64,000 bases of DNA from Asterias rubens (taxonomy: Eukaryota; Echinodermata; Asteroidea; Forcipulatida; Asteriidae). The notes under the pieces were generated by a model. That model was not told where the DNA came from and searched no databases. It was given only the letters and a program-made list of their open reading frames with translations. This document shows positions 24,389-35,226 of this stretch, one piece after another (position 1 is the first letter of the stretch; every line of letters begins with the position of its first letter). The stretch spans positions 14,857,634 to 14,921,633 of the forward strand of contig NC_047065.1 of assembly GCF_902459465.1 (NCBI RefSeq), read 5' to 3'. A program made the translations under genes and the position numbers.

Positions 24389-24419
24389 GGGCTGGATAGC
24401 TCAGTTGGTAGAGCACCGG
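24389..24419 (+). mobile_element. SINE family 2 head fragment
   Basis: GGGCTGGATAGCTCAGTTGG plus TAGAGCACCGG is a perfect-looking tRNA 5' half with an A-box. The sequence then breaks off, with no anticodon arm or B-box, so it is a truncated SINE and not a tRNA gene. Confidence 0.6.
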
Positions 24420-25148
24420 AAAGCTTTTTGTTGTTTATTGATAAGCCCTGGTAAACTGTTTACGAATTACATAATTAGCCAACTCATTTTTCATTGTAAG
24501 GAAATATTTCCTTTAAAAGAGTCCCGTTTGTTTGTTTGTTTAGTCGACTCTTACTAGTGACGTCATGTCCAGATGTCCTACGTCACACCCGTGGTCGCTA
24601 TAGTTCTCTGAAACGGCTCCCTGTCAAAACCTTATTTACTATCGTTGTTTTGTGTGGGAACCAACTTGGTTGCCATTGCCTTGTGTGCATCATTTACACA
24701 CATGACATAACAGAAAGGTCGAGTAGTCTTCTGAATGGACTTATACTGTTATTTTGGACGAAACGTACACCGCTCATACATTCAGTGTGGGCACGACAGA
24801 AGGAAGTAACGTTGGATGTCACGATTTGTGGTGGTATTTTTGACATTTTCATTTTCGAGAATGTTGTAAATTAAAAGGTAAGATTGAATATGACTATACT
24901 TAAACTACTTAACTACTCTATATCATTATCAGTTATTAAGTAAGTATATTCCCTGCTGAGTGGTTGTTAAAAAAACTTATGTTTCAGTTTTTATTTCTAT
25001 TTGTTGTTAATGATTTTTCTGTTGTTTGTTGTGTTTATGATTTTCCCAAAAGTTCCCGTCCGTAGTAGTACCCATCGATACCCTCTGGCTCTGCTGAAAA
25101 AGTAAAACTAAAAAGCAATTAAAACTTGTTTGGTGCGTTTAACTTTAA

Positions 25149-25546
25149 AGGCAGTGGACACTATTGGTAATTACTCAAAATAATTATTAATAGCATAAAA
25201 CCTTTCTTGGTGACGAGTAATGGGGAGAGGTTGATGGTATAAAACATTGTGAGAAACGGCACCCTCTGAAGTGCCATAGTTTTTTAGAAAGAAGTAATTT
25301 TCCACGAATTTGATTTCAATACCTCAGATTTAGAACTTGAGGTCTCGAAATCAACCATCTAAATGCACACAACTTCCTGTGACAAGGGGTATTTTTTTCT
25401 TTCACTAGTATTAGTATTATCTCGCAAGTTCGATGACCGATTGAGCTAAAATTTTCGCAGGCTTGTTATTTTATGCATATGTTGAGATACACCAACTGTT
25501 TCTGTGAAGGCTAGTCTTTGACAATTACCAATAGTGTCGTTTGTCT
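25149..25546. mobile_element. TTAA-bounded MITE family A, full copy (398 bp)
   Basis: Flanked by TTAA at 25145-25148 and 25547-25550. The left end is AGGCAGTGGACACTATTGG; the right end, CCAATAGTGTCGTTTGTCT, is its inverse with a few changes. Inner phrases: TTGAGGTCTCGAAATCAA and ACAAGGGGTATTTTTTTC. No coding capacity, so it must have been moved by an enzyme supplied from elsewhere. Confidence 0.85.
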
Positions 25547-25627
25547 TTAACCAGATATCTTGCATGTCTGGTGATACAACCGTACTATAATATTATTAAG
25601 GGAATCAATGTGTGGTGAAGTGAAGAG

Positions 25628-25766
25628 GTTTTCAACTAGTAGTAGTGGTTTAATTAATCCCAACGAATGAGGCCTGGTTCTTGATAATTTTACCAAGATG
25701 AAGTCGAGGTAAATTATAAAGAACAAGGCGGTTTTAAACCACTACTAGTTGAAAACCGATTCAACA
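25628..25766. mobile_element. Hairpin MITE family S
   Basis: GGTTTTCAACTAGTAGTAGT at the left is inverted at the right as ACTACTAGTTGAAAACC (with TTTAAACCACT). The centre has CCTGGTTCTTGATAATTTTA with a matching inverse. About 139 bp, only copy seen. Confidence 0.7.
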
Positions 25767-25889
25767 CACTTTGATTCACATTCATAAATACCTTTTCGGT
25801 CAAAAACATCATCACTTTTTGGTCAAAAAGTAAAATAAATGAAAAAATTATAATTTTTAAATAATTTCTTTCAACACATCACCCCTCCA

Positions 25890-26160
25890 GCTATGAAATG
25901 GTAAAGCCCTCTGCCGCCCTCGCGTAAACAACTCTTTATAAGGGAATGCTGTGCGCGTCGCGCGTATCGCGTGATGTGGCACAACTGTTTCAGCCGTTGC
26001 TCTCGACCAATCGGAATGAAGAAACTGTCTGAAAAGAACAGGTGCAAGGTCGCGTGTCACGCCCATGAATTAACACTTTTTTACCGGGCATAAACAAAGG
26101 TTTATACACACCCACCACGTGATGCGCTCTCCACCAATAGGAATAGCGAAACTGAGGTGT
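25890..26160 (+). promoter_or_regulatory. CpG-richer patch with two CCAAT boxes (possible promoter)
   Basis: Locally CG-rich (GCGCGTCGCGCGTATCGCG) in AT-rich surroundings. It carries two related boxes, CGACCAATCGGAATGAAGAA and CCACCAATAGGAATAGCGAA, plus CACGTG and a short AT box (CTTTATAAGG). It could be the promoter of the downstream PPxY gene or an old transposon. Low confidence. Confidence 0.2.
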
Positions 26161-27284
26161 TTATGAATATTATTTTTTGTTAGAGTTGTACATTGCCTTG
26201 TTCTTTTGTTGTGTAGTCTATAGTTTTTACATACTAAGTAATGACAATGTTTTTAACCATAATTTTTGTGTGTACTTTCTGTTTAATTCAGCACCTGCTG
26301 TACCACAAATTGACCTATTTTGGCTATTATGAAGAAGACAAATGTGTTTGGATAAAATCACATTTGAATTTGCACATGTTTTCAAATCAAAGTGCTGTTT
26401 CGGGGTCTGCTTACTATTTTGAATTTTGACTTTTTTGACAAAAATAAAGCTGACTACTTTTTTATATTCATACAGATCTGTTATCCCTGCAAACTGTTTA
26501 AATTCCACTCATTTAAAACTGTGGGTGAATAGATGTAATTACAACTATAGTGAAGTGTCTTGCTCAAGGACACAAGTGTCTGGTCTTGGCCCGGGTTGGA
26601 ACCCACATCCTGATGGCTCAGCCACCAGGACTTGAATTTGATGCCCTTATTACCACATATTTGCACACTCAAATAACAAACGGCCTTGGAATAATTGATT
26701 TCTTAAAATAAAATAAAAAGTTGTTGATTTATTTTATTAAAAAAAACCAGTTTGTCCAAATGATACAAACCTCATTGAAATGCATTGTATTTGATAATGA
26801 AATTATTCTGCCACAGAACAGCTTCTTGACCCAGAGGTAAAACTAAAATTATAAAGAAAACTTTTTTGTTTAGGAGTTTTGTTGTCTCTGTTGTTGTTTT
26901 TTTGTAATGTCACAAGACCATAGAAGGTGAAAATGAAACCTGGGCTAACAAAAACGTTTTGTGACAATGCTAAGGTGAAGTTCATACAAGTGTGGAAGAA
27001 CTGGACAAAAATACAAAAACTATCCAAAAAAGAAAGTGACAAAAGAGGCAAAACACATATAGGGAAAAGGTTCGTGGTACAATCACTCTATAGTACAATT
27101 ACAGTGATAAAGCCTGACATAGTTAGAGCAGGGCTTTTTTATGTGGGGAGTGTAAAATGAGAGACTAGTGAAATGACAGAGTCTAGTCAGACAGGAGAGT
27201 AAACAACAGAGTGTACACACTGGTACATAATGAGTTGGCAGACATTTACAATGACTAAGCAAGGAAGCAGAGCTTGCAACTTAA

Positions 27285-27665
27285 AAAAGGCACTGTACAC
27301 CTTTGATGATTTAGTACTCAAAATTTAAATAGCGTACAAACTTACTAGATACTTGGTAAGAGCAATGGAGAGGTTTCAATGAGAAACAGTTCCTTGCTCT
27401 TAAAGAACATTTCTTTGAGATCTTTGAGGTAGTTTCGCTCGTAAATATTTGAACCTGAGAAAGACTTCAGGCCTGACACACATGCCTGAAGCCTTTTTCA
27501 AGCATCTGAAAGCACAAACAAGGGTGTTTTTTCTTTCATTATTCTCTTGCAACTTTGATGACCAAAATTGAGCCAAACTTTTGTTATTTTATACATGTTG
27601 GGAACTTGGGATACGCCAAGTAAAATTACTGGTCTTTGATAGTTACAAAATGTTTCAAGTGTCTA
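27285..27665. mobile_element. Diverged relative of MITE family A
   Basis: Left AAAGGCACTGTACACC; the right side carries TACTGGTCTTTGATAGTTAC. Inner phrases GAGGTTTCAATGAGAAACAG and CACAAACAAGGGTGTTTTTT parallel family A. Ends are eroded. Confidence 0.55.
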
Positions 27666-28111
27666 ACATATAAAACACCGAAGCATTCTGTCGAGTAAGG
27701 AATTAGGCCTGCAATTACACAGAAGCCATGCCTCTCGTTGCGCTGGTCTTAACCTTGGTGCCCCTTGGGAATTGTAAGGTTCTTGGCACTAATTTCATTT
27801 CACTGGATGCTTACCTGCACTTACTGCACCCTATAAATCATATGTTGTAAACAGTTAAGTAAGGACATCTTTGAACCATTCTAGGCACTGCTGGACATTG
27901 AATTCTGTGCAGAGTTTGATGTTTTTTAGTCCATGCAATGCAATATTACATTGTACCACTTAAGGTTCTGAGCCAGAAGCAGACATGCTTAAAACAGTTT
28001 TTCTGCCTAGCAAAAATACACAGGAAACCAGTTGCAAATAAATATTAATATGACCATGGTATGACATGGTTATTTGGCTGGTACAATTTTTCTGGTCAGC
28101 ACACTTGTTTA

Positions 28112-28374
28112 AAGGAACACAATTCACATTGCCTTGGATCGGTCGAGTTGGTTTTTGAAAAGTGTTAGTAACCGTTTGTTATTAAATGCATGGTAAGAAA
28201 GATGTTGTAAAAGTAGAAAACAATGATCCACACAAACATGCCTCGAAACTACACGGTTTTCCTTTTACTTTGTTGACTTACACGGTCAGCCATTTATTAG
28301 AGTCAAATTGTTGACAAACGGTTACAAACGCTTTTTATAGACCAACTCGTCCAATCCAAGGCAACGTGTTCCTT
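28112..28374. mobile_element. Long hairpin MITE family B, copy 2
   Basis: Left AAGGAACACAATTCACATTG; right CCAAGGCAACGTGTTCCTT. Shares GATGTTGTAAAAGTAGAA and CCTTTTACTTTG with copy 1, but most of the right arm of the palindrome is deleted. Confidence 0.8.
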
Positions 28375-29231
28375 TATAAGTATCATGCACATTTTTGTGC
28401 TTTAAAAGCAACTCTATCTTTTTATTCATTATTGATTTATTTATTTATATCATCTTTAATGATGGTAAACACTGGTGATGATTTGTTACCAGTTACATGT
28501 AGCTGCAAAACTCTTGTATACGCAATGAAGGTTGGAAATTGTGTATTATATTCAAAATAGCGGAACGCTCACATGCCTCTTTGGAGATTCCATTGTGTAG
28601 CGAGCAAAGTGCATGCAGTGCTTCATTTCCTCATTCATACAAAGAGGGACAGATGGTAGTGGAATTCACACTAAACGATTCATAATAATAATAAAAAGCA
28701 TTAATAGCGCCTTATTAATGCAAGGCCTCAAAACTAACAATGTAAAGCAGATATAAAGCAATACAGTAAACCAATGAATTAGGGTATTTTTGGAGTACAT
28801 AATTATTACCAGTTTTCACCCTTAGGACCAGTTGACTTGTCGTTTCACTAGTGAAATCAGCTTATTCAATTCTCCATTTCAAATTAAACATGATACTCTC
28901 CAAGACTAAAGCTTTTTTTTAAGGAGTACCCCATGAAAAACAAGCTAATATCCCATAGGGATAGCTAAGTGCTTATTTCAACAGACCATCCCATGATTAA
29001 AAAAAAACAAGAAAAAAAGAAAGGAAATCATATATACATGTATGCAGCCATAACCCTGGGTAGGGGCCCTGATCGGGTACTAACAGGTGGGCAAGCTGCA
29101 CCTGAGGCTGCAAAAGGGGCAGGGTCGACCACGCCCTGAGGGTGCAATGCTACACACTGACACCCCAGCTACCCCAGTCAGCGGACCACTGTTAAGGGAG
29201 AGCGCTGACCAATCTATGACTCTACCCTTAA

Positions 29232-29585
29232 AGGATTTGGGTACTTTTTCAAAATGTCCATAGATTTACATTAAACTTACAGGGTTTGAATATAATGATA
29301 GTGGAAAGCTTCCCTTCAAATCTTACTTACTGAGGTGCTGTAGTTTTGGGGAAATGAGTAAAACAATGTCATGAAAATCCATTTGTAAATGATTAAAATA
29401 ATCTTCATCTCATGAGACGAAAATTAGTTTCATGACATTGTTTTACTCATTTCCCAAAAACTACAGCACCTCAGCACGTAGTATTTTCAGGGAAGCTTTC
29501 TACTATCATTATCTTCAAACTGTGTAAGTTTAGTGTAAATCTGTGGACATTGTGTATTTTGTCCTACAAAAGTTACATAGACCCT
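29232..29585. mobile_element. TTAA-bounded hairpin MITE family Q, full copy (354 bp)
   Basis: TTAA at 29228-29231 and 29586-29589. The arms are inverted over their whole length: GATAGTGGAAAGCTTCCCTT against GGGAAGCTTTCTACTATC, and GAGTAAAACAATGTCATGAA against TTCATGACATTGTTTTACTC. A copy inside the cadherin gene is at 6862-7115. Confidence 0.85.
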
Positions 29586-29908
29586 TTAAAATGGGAAGGC
29601 TTCAAGCCAAGAGGATAACAATCTAATCAGTTTTCAAGTGGGTTAAATACTTCTCATCGTTAAAAACACACAAATGATAAAGTTAAGTCGCAACGTGGGG
29701 AATATTAGAATCTTATTTTTCCTAACCACTTTGGTTTACTGTAGAAGTATACACCCCCTTGAGAAGTATCTGCACGTTAGTACAGAAGTGCAGTCAGCTC
29801 TGAGAAATTTAATAGGAAAGTGGCCATAAGCACAAAGATGGCATCTGGCAATGCTATGTTACATAAATGTATAAAAAGAAAGGTCTTCTCTAGTGCGCTA
29901 TGTCTGTC

Positions 29909-30490
29909 AAACCTTTTTTGACATTCTCGTTGCATCATGGGAACAAGATGAAAATGTCAGTTCCTCATCTTGTCGTCTGTCTGTGGAATAAACCTTTTTG
30001 GCGTTGTCAATGCATCATGGGAAATATTGGAAATGTCAGTTTCTTGTGCTGTCGCTTGTCTATGGAATAAACCTTTTTTAGCGTTCTCAATGCAACATGG
30101 CATATAATGGAATTGGACGGTAAGGTAGGCGTAGTGGTTTCTTTCCTCGCCTTTTGACCCTGGTTCGAATTCAGCCGCAGGCACTACCACCATGGGTTTG
30201 TGTTTTGGTCCCTACCTGACTGCGTGGGTTTTCCCCTGGAATAAATCGCTGGGGTTTTCCTCCCACATCTAAAACTGAAACTTCCGTCCTTGTCTTCTCT
30301 CTATTGGGTTCTTGGCTACATGTAGTTCGCTTTTCTCTCTGAGAGTTCTTGTTAGCTTCACAACCAGAATAAATGAAATTAAATGAAATGTCAATTGTCA
30401 ATTCCTCATGCTGTCTTCTGCAAACTAAACCTTTTGACATTCTCAATGCTTCATGGGAAATGATGTAAATGTCAATTGTGAGTGACAAAC
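29909..30490 (+). repeat. About 80-bp tandem repeat, four units, split by a SINE
   Basis: The unit start AAACCTTTT occurs at 29909, 29990, 30069 and 30427. The first three are 81 and 79 bp apart; the fourth is 358 bp away, one unit plus an insertion of about 278 bp. Each unit has GCATCATGGGAA-like and AATGTCA segments. Confidence 0.85.
30108..30385 (+). mobile_element. SINE inserted in the tandem array
   Basis: Its length is inferred from the broken repeat period. It carries a B-box-like TGGTTCGAATTCAGC, then GGGTTTTCCCCTGGAATAAA and GGGGTTTTCCTCCCACATCT, and ends in AAATGAAATTAAATGAAA. The head/body/tail layout resembles a tRNA-derived SINE. Confidence 0.6.
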
Positions 30491-30658
30491 ACTGTGCTTT
30501 CGTGTCCAAAGTGTTTGGCGCAATTTTTTGTTACTTCTTGAAAAAAATTAAGTAATGGTTTACTTTAGATTCACAAGAACAATGAGAGGTTGATTTTTTG
30601 AAGAGAAATGAAAGTGGATCGCCTCATTATTTATGTCATTATGCCTCAATGACATTGC

Positions 30659-30815
30659 CATAGACCTTATCGCAAACACCAATGCACAAGCGCAGACTGT
30701 TGAATGAGGTGCATTGTGGGATAGATATGGATCACATTTGGATACCAGCTAGACCACAATGCACCTAATTCCAAGTTTTACGCGCGCGCCCCAGTATTTG
30801 CGAAAAGGTCTATGG
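30659..30815. mobile_element. MITE family J, copy 3
   Basis: Ends CCATAGACCTTATCGCAAA and TTTGCGAAAAGGTCTATGG. Reverse complement of the copy in the PSMD7 intron at 19052-19204, including GAATGAGGTGCATTGTGGG. Confidence 0.85.
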
Positions 30816-31974
30816 CTAACAGCAATGCAAAATGAAAACTTGTTCACGTTTTCCTCAGTTTTTAACCAAATCAACCACTCTTCACTCTTTCTTCTTCCTG
30901 CACTAGGCAAAAAATCTGTGGACAAACCTGACTTCAACATTGCCTGAAAGCCTTTTTAATACAGAACCCGTTCGGTTTGTCATCTATTTGGAACATTTCC
31001 ACCATTTTCCATGATGCATTTACAACAACAAAAAGGGGTTAATTGGTATTCTCCCCAGCCCAACTGGCTCTTGCTGCTAAATTCCACAGTAGGCTGCAGA
31101 GACTAAGTCCACAGTACACAAGCCATGGGGTTTCCACACAATGCAAGCTGTACAAACAGAAAAAATCATGCACAGTGCACACATGCACCCAAGGCTAGCA
31201 AGCCTAGAGGATTTGGTACATAATGGAAGTCGTTGGTACCAACATGAAAGAGAGTTATTAGATTAAAACACTTTTTTTAATGAAAATAAAGTCCCCCACC
31301 CCTAAAAAAAAAAGAAGTGAGATTGCTCTTCAAAGGGACTGTGTCATCACAATCTGATTATTATCTTCCATTGTTTTGTAAAGGCATCCCAGCCTACAAG
31401 CTTTACTTTAATGGGCCATGCCTCCATACAGTTTTCATTCTTGTAAAATCCCATTGCTTGTATTTGTTTATTGTGTTTGTATGGAAATAAATGTTGACTG
31501 ATTTGATTTGATTTGAATCGAAGCTGGGCTGTAGCTGTGAAATATGAATTCTCACTTTAGCGCACAGTAACTGGGTGAGACTACACAGCCACAGATCTGG
31601 GCCCAACTTCATAGAGCTGCTTTTCAGTAAGCACATTCTGTGCTAAGCACATTCTGTGCTTACTGTAGAAGAAAAATTGCTAAGGTGTAAACAAATATTA
31701 GCAAGAAAATAAGGTGACTAGCTTGCGCATTCACCATAGATTTGCATTGTGTCAATGTCATTTTGAGCATTGAGCACCGGGATTCCGGGAAGTTAGTACG
31801 CCTTTTCACTTGCTTACACTAAGCAGCGCTATGAAATGGACATTGCACAGTAAGCACAAAGCAGCTTTAAGAGATTGGGCCCTGCTTTTATCAGGATGGC
31901 ACATCCCCTTTAAAACCTAAAAAAAAAACTGTTTCGTGTAACCTTTAAAAAAATGGTATTATTACATCTGCAGT

Positions 31975-32081
31975 TAACCTGTGAGAACTATGTTCTTGGA
32001 AATGATAATATAATTTTCTCTGCACAGTTCAAGCCTTGTAGCATTAGCTGCTGCCTGCTTGGGTATCACATTGAATTCTTT
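31975..32081 (+). CDS. Weak candidate exon with a cysteine pair cluster
   Basis: After the acceptor-like TACATCTGCAG (ending 31974) an open frame reads LTCENYVLGN..FKPCSISCCLLGYHIEFF up to a GTAATT donor at 32082. Cysteine-rich sequence before a membrane helix would fit the extracellular part of a WBP1/VOPP1-like protein whose last exons start at 35227. However, the phase does not match: this exon would end in phase 0, and the exon at 35227 needs two bases from upstream. A second strong acceptor follows at 32130. Probably not the true exon, but worth checking against RNA. Confidence 0.15.
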
Positions 32082-32755
32082 GTAATTAGTTCTCAATCTT
32101 TTTTTTTTTCCCTCCGCTTTCTGCCTATAGCGTTTCCATCAACTTGCGAACGAGTACTGATTGATACAGATAGTGGAGCGGCATAAGTTTGTTTTCATAC
32201 AGAAATTTGCTGAGTGTGAATGCTGACAACCAGGCAGGGATCGACACTGTCTATTTCTAAACATTGTTGCATTATTATTCTTCCATAATGGAGTACTATT
32301 TCTATGTGTGAGTATGAGATTACTTTATTTGATAATACAAATTATAACACTAACTAGTTCTTTATTTTGGTCGGCTGAAAGATGGTCATGTGGGGTTTGC
32401 TTATAAAGGCTAAGTGCGTGCGATTTACGTCACTGCTATATAATTGTTTACTTAAAACTGTTTAGTTATAAAACCATAAAAAGTTTCATTTCCTGTTTCA
32501 TTGTTTCATATTTTAGACCGAGGTGTGTTATATGGACTGACATAATTCAGTCACAAGTGCATGTCTACATACGATCCCTCCCCCCTCCCCTGTGAGTGAC
32601 CAGTTGAGGGACTTATTTCCTGTGGCCGAAGGTTGATGGAAGTTGGGTCCTATTTTTGTCACTCAAAGTCCCTCGGGACACATGGGGACACACTATTTAT
32701 AGTTCTGGGCTTAATGTCTCCAGGAATTCAGGGCTGATAAAATTTTGGTTTTTAC

Positions 32756-32953
32756 TCTCACCGATGTGTGTTAGCACTGTATACTCAGTACGTTCCCTGA
32801 GTCCTGTCAAAAATTATCACAGGCATATTTCTCTGTTAGGATTCAAACCCACGACTCTTGCAATTCTAGAGCAGTGTCATACCAATCAGACCAACAAGAT
32901 TGCCCAGTAGCTAGAGGCAGTTCAAATCCTATGTTTTAGCAGCAGGTACTGCT
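32756..32953 (-). mobile_element. tRNA-derived SINE (SINE family 1, copy 2), inverted
   Basis: Matches copy 1 on the opposite strand: GTGTTAGCACTGTATACTCA, TAGGATTCAAACCCACGACT (reverse B-box), TTGCAATTCTAGAGCAGTGT, and TCAAATCCTATGTTTTAGCA at the far end. The B-box has decayed. Confidence 0.8.
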
Positions 32954-33321
32954 GTATCACCCGTAGCAACAGCCACAGCCAATTCGGACAAGGCTTTAGT
33001 ATAGGCCCATTTATGTTGTATAGCTTTAAATAGGTAGAGCATGTAAGATATTGATCTTCCATGTGGCATATTAAATGTACAGTTGAGAATTCCAAGAAAA
33101 GAACATTTATTTATGTAATTTTTAATCAATATCAGATGGGGCCAAGCTCTGCTAAATAAGTACTGTATAGTGCTTTCACAAGCAGTAATCCTATTTTAGT
33201 CTGTTTTCTGATTTTCTTGCCCATTGATTGTTCTGAAGGTTGTTATGAATTTCTATACCATGTACACACTTTACCTGTGTACATGGAGGCAGGGCCTTGT
33301 GCTCATCAAATATTCCTACAT

Positions 33322-34234
33322 CAGCCCTGATACTTCACGACGGCAACGACGGCAATTGCCGTCGTTGCCCCTACCGATTGCCGCAATGCCCTTCAAAAAA
33401 ACAATTTTTCACGGCAATGATTGCCGTGCCCTTTTCTCATCATTGCCGCCGTGCCCTTCGTCCCGAAAACAAATTATATTCAACGTTGTCAAAGTTCGAA
33501 AAAAAGCCAAAAAGTCCCGATGTCTGTGTAAATTTCACGCAACGAAATATACCCCAATTTCACGCACGTAAGGCACAACAGCAGATTTCAGGCCCGTTAG
33601 TCGTTGTTCTTTGCGTGCGACAAAAAAAATACTCGAAACATCGAACGCTAGAGGGCGTTTCGGAACAGAGCGATAGCGTGCGATTAAACGCCCTCTAGTG
33701 GTAAAATTACGCGAACCAACGCTAAACGCCTTGAGAAAAAGACTCGACGTGTCTTTGCATGCTGGGATAGTGGTTTTTCCCATGCTTGGTACATGTGATG
33801 TACCATCATGTACAGCATAGGCGTCGCGCACCGCATGCATTTATTCTGTCAACATCGTGTCAAAATGGAGCAGTTACGTGGGAATTTTAGCGTCTCTACG
33901 AAAAACTACACAACGTGCATGACCAATAGTAGTATTACATATGAACAAAAATTATTTATTGTGTATTGTAAGTAGTTGTTCTTTATTTTGTTGAATTAGA
34001 TGAATGCTTTCTTTTTTTTCATTGGGTAACAGTTAGAAAATGGAAAAATTGGAAGAACTATTTTTTACAGGCAACTCGGAGGTTTTTTTTCAAACTGCCG
34101 TCGTGCCCTTCGCAACTTTTTATGATTGCCGTGATGCCCTTCCAAATTTTTGAAAATTGCCTTGGTGCCCTAAATTTTTACAAAAAGTCAAGGCAAAACT
34201 GCCGTGCCCCTTAAAAGCCGAAGTATCAAGGCTG
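33322..34234. mobile_element. Non-autonomous DNA transposon E (913 bp) with 6-bp target duplication
   Basis: Ends CAGCCCTGATACTTC and GAAGTATCAAGGCTG are inverted repeats. CTACAT is directly repeated at 33316-33321 and 34235-34240. Subterminal regions carry many copies of ATTGCCGT/GTGCCCTTC in both orientations. Internal frames are short and unlike any transposase I know. The inside includes an inverted pair of AGAGGGCGTTT motifs at about 33651-33704. Confidence 0.8.
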
Positions 34235-34257
34235 CTACATTTTTTTCTCTCAAGGAC

Positions 34258-34645
34258 TAAGCTTGGGCGATATCGATTTATTTTATTCACGATATATCGC
34301 CGACAATATATCGCGATATTCGATATAATCGCGATTAATGAAATTTGACATCATCAGTCTTCAAACTCCAAGTGAAAGTTGTAGAAGAGACAGTCATAGC
34401 TTAAGAGAGGTGTTCTAATGACCTATTCTTCTGGTTTTACTCCAAACCTATGGGGTGCAAGATGTCTCAGCTAGCAAATACATCGCGATATTTAATCGAT
34501 ATTGCGATATATCGCGATTATGGCGATTATCGCAATATATCGCGATATATCGATATTTCGATTAAAACCAAATCCATCCGATATCGAAATCATTTCCAAA
34601 TTAATATGGCGATATTCGATAATATCGTGATATCGCCCAAGCTTA
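34258..34645. mobile_element. hAT-like MITE family D, copy 1, with 8-bp target duplication
   Basis: Ends TAAGCTTGGGCGATATCGAT and GATATCGCCCAAGCTTA. The direct repeat TCAAGGAC flanks it at 34250-34257 and 34646-34653. Eight-base duplications are the hAT hallmark. The body is packed with ATCGCGATAT-type palindromes. It lies 17 bp after the target duplication of element E. Confidence 0.9.
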
Positions 34646-35226
34646 TCAAGGACCAAGTGTCATGCTTGGATTCATCATGCATACTTTGTTGAGATCTAAA
34701 TTTAGGTCTTAAATTTTACACTGGACCACATGGCCAGACACCAGTAGCTAATAGTGTTGGGCCAGAAAACTTTTGACTAGACAAGTCCGGCAGTCTTGTG
34801 TATTTTTAATTGAATGTTTATATGAAGATTTGATCTAATGAATTGATAAACCACTCAATTAAAAAAAACAGGTAAGCAGCCATTTTGTGCTTTTAGATTG
34901 TCCCATGTCAGAATTTCTATTTCATAAAGCTGTTTACTGTGAATTCTGTAAACAAGGGTAATTATTGCTAACACGCACATGAGTGATGTAATAATGCAAG
35001 TCCATGGTGAACATGAATGTGCGTCAAGATTTGTTCTCCCAACTTGAAAAATCATGGTGAAAGATGTTAATGCCATGGTGAAAGACGTTAATATTTCGCA
35101 CATTTTTCAGCTACAGTAAGCACGAAAATTTACTTACCAGTAAATAGCTATTGGAATTGAGCCCTTTTCTTTAACCAAATTTCACCTTTGATATTGTCAT
35201 AATGTTTAAATGGTTTTCCCTAACAG
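34646..35226 (+). other. Intron or intergenic DNA before the PPxY gene exons
   Basis: AT-rich sequence without a supported exon. The acceptor TTTCCCTAACAG ends at 35226. Confidence 0.5.

Larger units (their letters stand above)
21637..31974 (+). other. PSMD7 3' UTR, then a transposon-rich gene-poor stretch
   Basis: No exon could be supported. AATAAA at 22787-22792 is a possible PSMD7 polyadenylation signal. Contents in order: MITE I copy (about 21768-21924), SINE 4 (22420-22615), hairpin MITE R (23093-23411), SINE 2 head (24389-24419), MITE A (25149-25546), hairpin MITE S (25628-25766), a CpG-richer patch (25890-26160), SINE-like repeat (26480-26640), MITE A relative (27285-27665), MITE B (28112-28374), MITE Q (29232-29585), an 81-bp tandem array split by a SINE (29909-30490), and MITE J (30659-30815). 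5' exons of the downstream PPxY membrane gene may hide here. Confidence 0.55.

Noticed and set aside
24389-24419. A tRNA gene (GGGCTGGATAGCTCAGTTGG start)
   Set aside because: Only the 5' half is present; no anticodon arm or B-box follows. It matches the head of SINE family 2.
26241-26429. Possible exon with HLLYHKLTYFGYYEEDKCVW
   Set aside because: The acceptor is plausible but there is no matching donor phase and no recognisable homology; left as chance.
33224-33840. Overlapping frames of 100-133 codons near 33.3-33.8 kb
   Set aside because: They cross the left end of transposon E and consist of its subterminal repeats; no protein family is recognisable.
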